Program-made: the position numbers and the translations under genes
Notes under the pieces: model-generated
Database searches by the model: none
Seen by the model: only the letters and a program-made list of their open reading frames with translations
What the model was told of the DNA's origin: nothing
Source: UBA1672 sp964015995
Lineage (GTDB): Bacteria; Pseudomonadota; Alphaproteobacteria; Micavibrionales; Micavibrionaceae
Assembly: GCA_964015995.1 (NCBI GenBank)
Contig: CAXHFH010000051.1
Span: 1-15,460, forward strand
Length of the DNA stretch: 15,460 bases
Direction: 5' to 3'
Shown here: in pieces, positions 7,631 to 15,383 of the stretch
Layout of the letters: each line of letters begins with the position of its first letter
How positions within the stretch are numbered: position 1 is the stretch's first letter

Positions 7631-8320
7631 TCATTTCTCATTTTCATTGTTATTAGCTAGAGATATAGATTTATCAATGAAAGAGGCAACCTCGGCATGT
7701 AATGCATGCCAATCACGGAATGCCGGGGGTCGATAAATAAAATAGTAGCCTATTTTGTTTTTATTATCGTAACCTGAGACGGAACAGCTCCCCTTTTCCT
7801 GCTCTGGATCTGAGCAAGAGACAAAAAAACTATCATTTATATCAACCACATAGTAATATTTATTTTTCTTATCATACTTATTTTCATTGTTATAAATTTC
7901 CACACCACTCTCTTCACTTATTTTTTTTTCCGACCTAGCAACGCGAATATTACTCCTCAAATTAGAATTGTCAGCATCTAAAAAAAATGTTATATATTTT
8001 TTTTCTTCATTTTCCTCGTCCGACATACACGCTTTCCATCCAGGCATGCACACAATCAGATTTATACCCTCTTTCTTTCTGTAAGCATTAGTGAATGGAT
8101 CAACACTACTTTCAGGGTCTCGGCAAGCCGCAGAGAAAGCTAAAACCTCTTCATATTGATCAACACCGTTTACATTGAACGGCACTCGTTTATCGACAAG
8201 AGTCTGAGTGACTAGCTCACCACCTAAACAGCCATATTGATCTTTTCCATCTAATGAGCCACTCTCTTCTTGGGAACATCCCAAAAGCGCAACAATCATT
8301 ACGATATAAAAATATTTCAT
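7631..8320 (-). CDS. Small AT-rich lipoprotein, candidate partner or immunity protein of the Rhs protein
   Basis: A 229-residue protein with a type II signal peptide: MKYFYIVMIVALLGC, lipobox LLGC with lipidated Cys15. The mature part is rich in Asn, Lys, Asp, Glu and Tyr, with about six further Cys (for example SAACRDPE, LIVCMPGWKACM, FVSCSDPEQEKGSC) that could form disulfides. I recognise no family. The DNA is visibly AT-richer than the flanking genes, with long A/T runs between 7800 and 8000, suggesting separate acquisition. It starts 13 bases after the rhs stop with a strong ribosome binding site. Genes directly after rhs toxin tips usually encode immunity proteins, and a lipoprotein would suit a toxin acting in the envelope. 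It could instead be a pilus-associated or display lipoprotein. Confidence 0.85.
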   Translation of the reverse strand: MKYFYIVMIVALLGCSQEESGSLDGKDQYGCLGGELVTQTLVDKRVPFNVNGVDQYEEVLAFSAACRDPESSVDPFTNAYRKKEGINLIVCMPGWKACMSDEENEEKKYITFFLDADNSNLRSNIRVARSEKKISEESGVEIYNNENKYDKKNKYYYVVDINDSFFVSCSDPEQEKGSCSVSGYDNKNKIGYYFIYRPPAFRDWHALHAEVASFIDKSISLANNNENEK

Positions 8321-8324
8321 TTTA

Positions 8325-8331
8325 CCACCTT
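8325..8331 (-). promoter_or_regulatory. Strong ribosome binding site of the lipoprotein gene after rhs
   Basis: AAGGTGG, the best Shine-Dalgarno match seen in the window, with 4 bases (TAAA) to the ATG at 8320. It suggests efficient independent translation of the small lipoprotein, as expected for an immunity partner. Confidence 0.5.
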
Positions 8332-8333
8332 AC

Positions 8334-11300
8334 CTATTCCAATTTTATTAGCATCGAAGTGCTATAAATTGACTCACTAACTTTCGAAGCCATTCTCTTA
8401 AGCTCATTACGAACATGCTGCTTGCCATCCATGGTCATAAATGGGTCAAACTTGATTGACTCAAATTCTGTTCCATCCAATGTCACGCCAGCTTTCCAGA
8501 GGAACTTTTTAGCTGTTCCGATAGCAGTGATAGCATGCATTAAACTCTGCTCAGCTTGCCATTCGGCCTTGTCAGCGTTATCTCTATTGGCGTTCAGTCT
8601 ATCCATTTTCTCTTGGTCATATTTCTCTTCACCACGCTGCACCGCCCCTTCATACTCATTCCAATCATCCATTGCCTGATCAAGCAAAGCCGTTGCTTTC
8701 TCTAGATTTTCTCGCGCCAAATCTTCGCTATCTCGCAACATTTCAAAGTACATTTCTGCTTCATTTTCATACAACTCCGACAACCGTTCCTCAGCAATTG
8801 GTTTGCCGGCTTCCTGTAATTGTTCTCGCATAGCCTCACGGTTTTCATAATCTTCTTCGGGGCTACGAAACGATTTCATTTGCAATTCAATCGCTCTGGC
8901 CATTAATTCATTCTGCACATTTTGAAGCGCGGCATGCATACGGGAAAGGTTCAAATCAAAAGTAACAAGTTCACTCAGGCTATCCACACCTTCATCGTTC
9001 AATACTTTTTCCACTGCTGGTCCAACCCGATCAAAACGATCCGTCATGATCATTAAATCTATTATTCCATCAAGAGCAGCCATATTTGAAAAATTCTGCG
9101 TTATATCGGCAATTTTAACTGCAACCTGAACACCCTTATGGAGTTTTTTTGCCTTTTCAGCCGCATCAGCTATCTCTTTTATCCAACCAGAAGCCTCACT
9201 GATATTGTCTGAATCTTTTACTATTTGCTCTATAAACTTAATATTGTTAGATAATGTTAAAAACTCAAAAGCATCAATTTGATCTACCCAGCGTCTCTCA
9301 TTCCAGCCTTCTGGCTGCTCATCTTCTGTGACACAGCCCTGTTGATAGCTACCATAAGCGGCTTCAATCATTGCTTTTTCTCTCCAGTGCTGAGCATCTT
9401 CCATAAGAATCTGCCCCATGAGGTCTAACACCAATTCGCCGCCAGTAGAATTCGCACTGTCACTGGCCCACTGGCTCGATAATGGTGTGGCAGTTTTTAC
9501 TTTTGCTTGCGGCTTGGAGGGTTCAACTAACCTACCGGAAAGACCAGAAGACAAATCACGCTCTAATACTTGAGGCGCTAGCCCCAGTGGATCCATAAAT
9601 TGATGAGGCTGCCCAAGAGCAAACAGATAAAGGTCCGGCCCAACGTCCAGACCAAGAGGGTCCGGGCTCAGGTAGCGTCCTCGGTTCGGATCGAGGTAAC
9701 GGTGAGTGTTGTAATGCAGGCCCGTTTCCGCATCAAAATATTGATTTGAACCACGCAGGGGTAGATCAAGCCAGACGCTAGAGGAAAGACTGGCTCCACC
9801 GTTATCCGCTACTTCAGCCTGCCATACTACCCGCTGCTTTTTGTCTGTTACCGCTAGCGGAGCGTGCCTGTGATCAGTGTGAATAGCATAGTGCTCACCG
9901 TCTTGCAGCAGCATGACGGGCCGCTCACCCAGATGTAGGTATTGGCGAGTGATATCGCCTCTTGTTCCCACCTCAGCTACAAGATTGCTGCCATCGTACA
10001 AAAACCAAGTAGTGCCCCCTTCGGGTTCTCCCATTTCTTCATTGGGTTTTTCCTGCGATGAGGAAGGCGCGGAGGCAGAATCTGGATAGACGGTCTTGGC
10101 AATTCGTTCGCCAAATATGTTATAGCGATAGCTGGCCAGGATGCGATCATCCCTGCCCTCTTGCTTACTGAAAATTGCCACCAGTCGGCCATGAAGATCC
10201 CACTCGTAACGACGTTGACTGTCTTCAGCCAGTTGGCCACGGTGGTTATAACGTGCTGAATGCCAGTTTACAGGGCTGCCGGCGCTTTTACTTGAATCAA
10301 GATGCTTTGGCGTCGGCGTGAGCTGTACAGCCTCCAACGCTTTGCGCCATAAGCCTCGCTCTTCAGGTAAACTCATGGCTCGTGGGTAGTGATAGTCAGC
10401 AGTCGGCGGGACTCCAGAGTTTATCTTTGTCTGTGCAACACGGGGAGGCAGAACACGGTCAAATTTTGTACCGCCATACGGTTTATGACTGCCAACTGAT
10501 GACGCTGGTTTGTCCTTGCTTTGTTTTTCACCTTTATGCTCGCTGCCTTCCAGCCAATATAATTCACTGTAAGCGACAGCCATGCTGCCGGCAGATGTCA
10601 GCTTACCTTGCAGGTTGAGGGTGCGATGATGCTGCAGCCCGTTAAAATAAGTGAAACCACGTTTTTTTAGTGTTTCTCCTGCAGAGTTAATGCCCGTCAG
10701 TAATGATTGATAGCCCAAAAGCCCTTTCTTCTCGACGGCAGCCAACGCTCCTGCTTTTGGATGATCAGCAGGGTTATACCGATACCGGAGGACCTCGCCA
10801 CCGGGCAGTTGTTTCTTTTTTAGCCGGCCGTGGCCATCATAGCTATAGCCGGTAGTGAACACCTCCCCATTGAAATCACGCCGATGCTCAATCAGACGAG
10901 CATGCTCATTGTAAGTGAAGCGCTCTTCATAACGAGCGCCGTCACTTTCTTGTTGACTGATGTGTGACAACTGACCTTGTGTATTCCAAGAAAGCTCCAC
11001 GCTCTCAGCCTGACTCAGGCGACGCACCAGACGACCCGCTACATCCCGCTTCAGCTTGATTTCGCTTCCATCAGCATAGCGAACCGCAGTAAGACGGTCC
11101 GCCTTATCATATTCGTAATAGGTAGTACCGGTAACAGGGCTACGCTCACTAACCAAGCGGCCAAAGTCGTCATAGTGGTACCAGGTTAAGCGACCCTGGC
11201 TATCCACGGCGATACGTCGTTGTTGATGGTTTCCTCCAACCTCCTCCGGCGAGATCATTGCTGCTTGTAATGTAGTACCCGCTAATTCAGGGATGGTATT

Positions 11301-13562
11301 GGGATGTTTTTCCTGAACGAGAGAACCATCCGGCCCCAGCAGTTGGCGCTGGAGTAACTTCCCCTTGGCATCATACTCCCAGTTGATACGCTGACCTTCC
11401 TGATCAATGATGGCGACCAACTGATCCGAACCGTTATGCTCTAATTCAAAACGTTGCCCCAAGTTATTTTTCATGGCATTAATCCGACCTTGAGAATCGT
11501 AGCTCAAGAATAACTTTCGGCCTGCGCGAGCGAGACGGGAAAGGCGCCCTCGGGGGTCATAATTGAGGCGTGCTACTGTACCATCACGGTGACGATGACG
11601 GATAATTCTGCCCAGCGTATCGTATTCAAAGGTCTCTGTTTCGCCCAAGGGATAATGAATTTCCTTGAGCCACCCCTGCAACGTATAACGGTAACGGGTA
11701 ATATCTGAATCTGAACTATCTCCATTGGCACCATTAGGTAATGGCCCATCAATTTCGACTAACCGGCCATTATTCCAGGTATAGCGTGTCTGCCGGTCGA
11801 TGGGGCGGTATTTTTTTGTGGGGCTGCCTTGTGTTGTCGGGGCCCAGCCACGCTCGGTAACAGTGATTGGCTTACCTGATTCATTATACTCAACCAGAGT
11901 TACGTATTTATCATCAGGGTTAACGCTAGAACGTACAAGACGAACGGGTAAGCCGGCTTCATTGGCCAGATCTGTCTGCCAATCGTTGGCTACCAACTTA
12001 CCCTTTCGAGCAACGTCACTCTTTTCGGGCTGAAAGCGATCGTTATAAGAAAAATCGACATCTCCGGTACCACAAGCAGAGCAACCAGGCCCCAAAATTT
12101 TTACAACATGTGGAATGCCACCTGCTTTACTAGTCAGATATGTGCTGACATTTCCAGAAGAATCCGTAACCACTGTTTTGCCCGACTGATAATCTAGCGT
12201 CACATTCAAATCTCCGCCTTCATGACGAATAGATGCAACAGCCCGACCTTTCTTGTCGTAGCGCCAAGTGGAAATTCGTTTCTTAATCTTATCCTCCGAG
12301 TCTTTACTCCTAGAAGGACTCGACACACTAATTCCTGTCAGGTGGGTAGCATAGTCTTCATTTTCATAATGATAATAACGCCGCATTCCATCAGCATATT
12401 CAACCCAAGCCAGCCGCTTATTTCCATCATAACCATAACGAACGTTTTCAAATGAACTTTCATTATTTTCTTTTCCGAATTCCTCCCAACCTTCAACTGT
12501 AACTTCAGTCAGAAGGCCATTTTTGTTATAAGAAAGCTTCATTTTTCTTGCTATTTCCCAAGCATCAGAGTCTTCATAGCTCTGAAGACTAGAACCGGGG
12601 TTGTACGATTTATTTTTGTATTTTTCCCTTGATGATTTCTCGCCTTTAGACTCTTTCGGATTACGTTCCATCAGACCCGACAATAGCCCCTCATTATTAT
12701 AACTTAAAGTTAACTGTCGCCCATCCGGTGCGCTTACCTTATGTAGTCGACCACCGCGCTCACCAGTTAGCAGCAATTCCTGACCATCATTAAGGAACCA
12801 GTTATACTGGTTTTGCTCGGCAACAAGGAAACCATCACCATACTGCGCCGCATAAAATTTCCTCGCCCCGTTATCACCTACCTCTTGCAACTGGAAATCC
12901 AAACGACGGCCATCTGCCTGCCAAAGATAGAGCCGATCACCTTTATCGAGGAGACGAACATCAAATCCATGCCTCCAATTTCTACCCAGGGAGCCTCGAA
13001 ATTCAGAGTCGCTGTTGTAATGTCGAACCCAATCAAAGCCGCCCGGCAACGAAATATCATTTTCTCTCTGATATTTATTTCCGGTAACTACCTGGATAGG
13101 GTTACCGACATGTGTACCCAGTATGTCTGTAGCGTTAGCAGCACCTAACTCGGTTAGCCAGCTATCTTGTTGGGGCGTGAATTGACCTAAGCCATCAAAC
13201 AAGCCCGATCCCCCACCATTAACAGGGGACATTCCAACGTCGGAACTACCAGGCTCGACTGGAGAGGAACACTCAGCAGGTCCGCCGTTTCCCGGACCAT
13301 CCGGTCCGTCGGGAGTCAGGTCAGAACCCAAGCCATCTGAATCATCACCAAAACCACACTGCATCATCGCAGCCCATGCGTCTTTAGCTGACTGCGAGAC
13401 AAAACAGACCCCCGGGTCCGGGCATTGAGTCAGCGCCTGGACTTTCAGAGGGCTAAATACCAGTGAAGCTACAACCAGTACCCATAGGGTGAAATTTTTG
13501 ACTTTCACTCTTTCATCACAATTTTGGGTTCTGTGGTTCAGATCGTCCGACATCCCTGTCAT
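8334..13562 (-). CDS. Sec-exported Rhs/YD-repeat protein with long variable C-terminal extension
   Basis: A 1742-residue Rhs protein. Order: Sec signal peptide (hydrophobic TLWVLVVASLVFSPLKVQA, cut near 43); a Cys- and Asp/Gly-rich linker (44-125, Cys 47, 53, 69, 98); a DUF6531-like entry domain at about 152-225 (GNPIQVVTGNKYQRENDISL); many YD repeats (such as FEYDTLGRIIRHRHRDGT) with a GPGCSACG motif at about 491-498; the Rhs core QYFDAETGLHYNTHRYLDPN; and tandem DPLGL motifs at 1301-1305 and 1324-1328. In known Rhs proteins this region mediates self-cleavage and frees the C-terminal payload, while YD repeats form a closed shell. The 414 residues after Leu1328 match nothing I know. No PAAR, VgrG or other type VI part is present. 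AAGGG 7 bases upstream supports the ATG at 13562; it lies 15 bases after the thioredoxin-like gene. Confidence 0.93.
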   Translation of the reverse strand: MTGMSDDLNHRTQNCDERVKVKNFTLWVLVVASLVFSPLKVQALTQCPDPGVCFVSQSAKDAWAAMMQCGFGDDSDGLGSDLTPDGPDGPGNGGPAECSSPVEPGSSDVGMSPVNGGGSGLFDGLGQFTPQQDSWLTELGAANATDILGTHVGNPIQVVTGNKYQRENDISLPGGFDWVRHYNSDSEFRGSLGRNWRHGFDVRLLDKGDRLYLWQADGRRLDFQLQEVGDNGARKFYAAQYGDGFLVAEQNQYNWFLNDGQELLLTGERGGRLHKVSAPDGRQLTLSYNNEGLLSGLMERNPKESKGEKSSREKYKNKSYNPGSSLQSYEDSDAWEIARKMKLSYNKNGLLTEVTVEGWEEFGKENNESSFENVRYGYDGNKRLAWVEYADGMRRYYHYENEDYATHLTGISVSSPSRSKDSEDKIKKRISTWRYDKKGRAVASIRHEGGDLNVTLDYQSGKTVVTDSSGNVSTYLTSKAGGIPHVVKILGPGCSACGTGDVDFSYNDRFQPEKSDVARKGKLVANDWQTDLANEAGLPVRLVRSSVNPDDKYVTLVEYNESGKPITVTERGWAPTTQGSPTKKYRPIDRQTRYTWNNGRLVEIDGPLPNGANGDSSDSDITRYRYTLQGWLKEIHYPLGETETFEYDTLGRIIRHRHRDGTVARLNYDPRGRLSRLARAGRKLFLSYDSQGRINAMKNNLGQRFELEHNGSDQLVAIIDQEGQRINWEYDAKGKLLQRQLLGPDGSLVQEKHPNTIPELAGTTLQAAMISPEEVGGNHQQRRIAVDSQGRLTWYHYDDFGRLVSERSPVTGTTYYEYDKADRLTAVRYADGSEIKLKRDVAGRLVRRLSQAESVELSWNTQGQLSHISQQESDGARYEERFTYNEHARLIEHRRDFNGEVFTTGYSYDGHGRLKKKQLPGGEVLRYRYNPADHPKAGALAAVEKKGLLGYQSLLTGINSAGETLKKRGFTYFNGLQHHRTLNLQGKLTSAGSMAVAYSELYWLEGSEHKGEKQSKDKPASSVGSHKPYGGTKFDRVLPPRVAQTKINSGVPPTADYHYPRAMSLPEERGLWRKALEAVQLTPTPKHLDSSKSAGSPVNWHSARYNHRGQLAEDSQRRYEWDLHGRLVAIFSKQEGRDDRILASYRYNIFGERIAKTVYPDSASAPSSSQEKPNEEMGEPEGGTTWFLYDGSNLVAEVGTRGDITRQYLHLGERPVMLLQDGEHYAIHTDHRHAPLAVTDKKQRVVWQAEVADNGGASLSSSVWLDLPLRGSNQYFDAETGLHYNTHRYLDPNRGRYLSPDPLGLDVGPDLYLFALGQPHQFMDPLGLAPQVLERDLSSGLSGRLVEPSKPQAKVKTATPLSSQWASDSANSTGGELVLDLMGQILMEDAQHWREKAMIEAAYGSYQQGCVTEDEQPEGWNERRWVDQIDAFEFLTLSNNIKFIEQIVKDSDNISEASGWIKEIADAAEKAKKLHKGVQVAVKIADITQNFSNMAALDGIIDLMIMTDRFDRVGPAVEKVLNDEGVDSLSELVTFDLNLSRMHAALQNVQNELMARAIELQMKSFRSPEEDYENREAMREQLQEAGKPIAEERLSELYENEAEMYFEMLRDSEDLARENLEKATALLDQAMDDWNEYEGAVQRGEEKYDQEKMDRLNANRDNADKAEWQAEQSLMHAITAIGTAKKFLWKAGVTLDGTEFESIKFDPFMTMDGKQHVRNELKRMASKVSESIYSTSMLIKLE
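8337..9578 (-). other. Unrecognised C-terminal payload region of the Rhs protein (residues 1329-1742)
   Basis: The region after the last DPLGL is where Rhs proteins carry variable, often toxic domains. At 414 residues it is longer than the roughly 100-200 of most known Rhs toxins. A Ser/Ala/Lys-rich linker (about 1335-1375) leads to an acidic, almost wholly helical segment: amphipathic helices around AYGSYQQGCVTEDEQ, WIKEIADAAEKAKKL and ALDGIIDLMIMTDRF, then long heptad-like Glu/Arg/Ala-rich stretches (about 1545-1690) that look like coiled coil. I see no nuclease, deaminase, ADP-ribosyltransferase or protease motif. It may be a membrane-acting or structural domain. Its DNA appears AT-richer than the Rhs shell. 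Confidence 0.7.
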
Positions 13563-13577
13563 TTTTTTCCCTTAGAC

Positions 13578-14186
13578 TTAATTGTAGCCATTCTCTTGAA
13601 GAAAACGCTTAAACTCAGCCTCACGTTGTGCGCTATGAATTGCGCCAAAGAACATTTTTACCTGGCCATTACTATTGCGAACTAGAGTGACCGGCGTTGC
13701 TCCAGCCCATTCCTCCCAGTCCTTTTGCAATTTTTTTTGATAGATGCTTAATTCTGACACCACATCAGAAACAGGCCAGGCTCCATGCTGATTTTTGATA
13801 TCATAACCCTGAAAATTACGCGCCAATGCGGCCGAAGGATTTTTTGCAGCCAATAGTGATGCCGCTAAAACATCACTATCATCTTTATAATAGGCTACCG
13901 GCACCCAACGCATGGCCAAATTTGAAAATGCGCTTCGTATTTTTTGGTAATGCACAGCGCTGTACGGGCAATTAGGATCGAACACGACCTGGATGTCATG
14001 TCCCTTGGGACTGGCCGTAAGAATACCTTCCGCCTGGTTCAGTAATGGCCAAATGCTTTCAGGTAAGGGCTGTCCATTCACAGCAGGCACGATTGCCACC
14101 CCCCACAACAGCAATCCTACTAATCCACGCTTAATGTAGAACAAAAGTCGGCCGAGGCCCGAAGCGCGGCCTATGCTGATAATCAT
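13578..14186 (-). CDS. Periplasmic DsbC/DsbG-like thioredoxin-fold protein with CPYS active site
   Basis: The 202-residue protein has a Sec signal or anchor (hydrophobic GLVGLLLWGVAIVPAV at 21-36 after basic residues) and a thioredoxin-like domain. VVFDPNCPYSAVHY (67-80) matches the DsbC/DsbG active-site region, and ATPV at 163-166 supplies the expected cis-proline. The second catalytic Cys is Ser76 (codon AGC, one base from TGC), and Cys73 is the only cysteine in the protein, so it cannot perform a normal dithiol cycle. It may act as a monothiol isomerase or chaperone, or trap mixed disulfides. It lacks an obvious DsbC-type dimerisation domain. It is 15 bases upstream of the Cys-containing Rhs protein, a likely client (inference). 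GGGGGGAA about 5-7 bases upstream serves the ATG. The long operon probably starts here. Confidence 0.85.
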   Translation of the reverse strand: MIISIGRASGLGRLLFYIKRGLVGLLLWGVAIVPAVNGQPLPESIWPLLNQAEGILTASPKGHDIQVVFDPNCPYSAVHYQKIRSAFSNLAMRWVPVAYYKDDSDVLAASLLAAKNPSAALARNFQGYDIKNQHGAWPVSDVVSELSIYQKKLQKDWEEWAGATPVTLVRNSNGQVKMFFGAIHSAQREAEFKRFLQENGYN

Positions 14187-14207
14187 AGAGGTTCCCCCCA
14201 GGGAAGA

Positions 14208-14233
14208 CCTCCGCCCTGAAAACCGGGCGGAGG
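14208..14233. repeat. Perfect 9-bp GC-rich hairpin between the lipoprotein and thioredoxin-like genes
   Basis: CCTCCGCCC (14208-14216) and GGGCGGAGG (14225-14233) pair perfectly around an 8-base loop. It starts 4 bases after the upstream lipoprotein stop, the position of a terminator, but no T-run follows on the minus strand and the sequence goes on into a G-rich ribosome binding site. It may be a U-less terminator, an attenuator, or an mRNA-stabilising or processing stem that separates the lipoprotein gene from the operon. Confidence 0.6.
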
Positions 14234-14237
14234 AACG

Positions 14238-15383
14238 TTACAAAAAACAGCGTTGAGCTTTCAGGCTTTCAATTTCTGCATACGTGTAGACTTTGGCGCT
14301 ATTCTCATTCAGCTCAACTGTGACTGTTTTCGCAGTTTCGTCATAGGTAATGATGGCTGTATTACCGATTTCATCTTCCATTTCGAGATTGCCATTTAGT
14401 TCAATACCCTCTCCATAAAGAGTGTCGTCTTCTTCTTCACCTTCTATCAAATTAACATAGAGACCCACGCCACCTGTTTTGACATGAAAGCGCCCTTGTG
14501 GACAGTTCGCGGATGGAGTAGTGCCATTGAATTTAAGAATTTCCAGCCCATAAACTCCCTGATAGTGCTCAATGTAACTTTCGTCTACCGAGGTATCGCC
14601 ATTAGGAGCGTAGCCGATATCAAACATACTCTCTGCGTTGGCGCCGAACTGTATCAATGAACTGTATTTCCCTGCTCCATCATTTCCATCGTTGTAGACA
14701 ATCGAATACTGTTCTGCGACCCCACCCGCATCGCCGTAACTATCACTATCAGGGTCATCTCGCCACAAATGTGTGTGGCCTTGCCACCAGCGATGCTGAG
14801 TCACATTCGAACCAAACAATCCGGACACTACGTAGGGTTCATCCAACCCCAAACCGGATTGCTCATAGCCGATAAAATCGGTCTCTTCCGAAAAATTATC
14901 AGACCCATCGCCTGAAATGGGATAGCCTATTTTCCGAACCCCATTTGCCAAAGATTCAGCCCCTCCGGATTCCAAGGTACTTTCGCGGCAAGAATTTTCT
15001 CTTGTAACAATGACATCAAAGTTAGCCCCGCTGAACGGCGATTCAACCTGTTGACTATCTCTGCTCAGCACTTCTAAATCGCCACCTCCACCGCAATTTC
15101 TGCTCTTGGCAATACGATCACTACCAGTTGCGTCAATACCAAACGCCAACGATAGATTAGCTACAGACCTTACTCCTGATAAAAGAGCGGTATCTAACAA
15201 TGATCCTGGCGCGAGCAAGACCACATCATCTTCGTGATTAAACCGAGCAGCTTTTACTTCACGAAGTCCATCCGGCGTAGAGCTTGTATCATTTTCATTA
15301 TTTACTGCTCCCGAACTACTGCCTCCACCACCACATGCACTCAAGACAAGTAATGCCGACACAGCCAGAAAGAGAGCTGCCAT
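14238..15383 (-). CDS. Lipoprotein of unknown function
   Basis: A 381-residue protein whose N-terminus reads MAALFLAVSALLVLSACGGGG: a hydrophobic stretch with lipobox LSAC (lipidated Cys17) and a Gly/Ser-rich tether. The mature part is acidic, rich in Asp, Gly and Ser, with four other Cys (about 97, 132, one in SANCPQGRF, one in the final RCFL) that could form two disulfides. Its composition suggests a beta-rich surface domain. I recognise no family. The start is weak: no Shine-Dalgarno sequence and no positive charge before the hydrophobic core. The frame reads RKPLS just upstream but has no start codon there, so a one-base error or frameshift may hide the true start. A hairpin separates it from the operon below, so its link to the Rhs-Tad genes is uncertain. 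The 77 bases before it show no clear promoter. Confidence 0.8.
   Translation of the reverse strand: MAALFLAVSALLVLSACGGGGSSSGAVNNENDTSSTPDGLREVKAARFNHEDDVVLLAPGSLLDTALLSGVRSVANLSLAFGIDATGSDRIAKSRNCGGGGDLEVLSRDSQQVESPFSGANFDVIVTRENSCRESTLESGGAESLANGVRKIGYPISGDGSDNFSEETDFIGYEQSGLGLDEPYVVSGLFGSNVTQHRWWQGHTHLWRDDPDSDSYGDAGGVAEQYSIVYNDGNDGAGKYSSLIQFGANAESMFDIGYAPNGDTSVDESYIEHYQGVYGLEILKFNGTTPSANCPQGRFHVKTGGVGLYVNLIEGEEEDDTLYGEGIELNGNLEMEDEIGNTAIITYDETAKTVTVELNENSAKVYTYAEIESLKAQRCFL

Noticed and set aside
8334..13562. Type VI secretion effector assignment for the Rhs protein
   Set aside because: The N-terminus is a Sec signal peptide, and no PAAR domain, VgrG, Hcp or EagR-type chaperone gene is present in the window.
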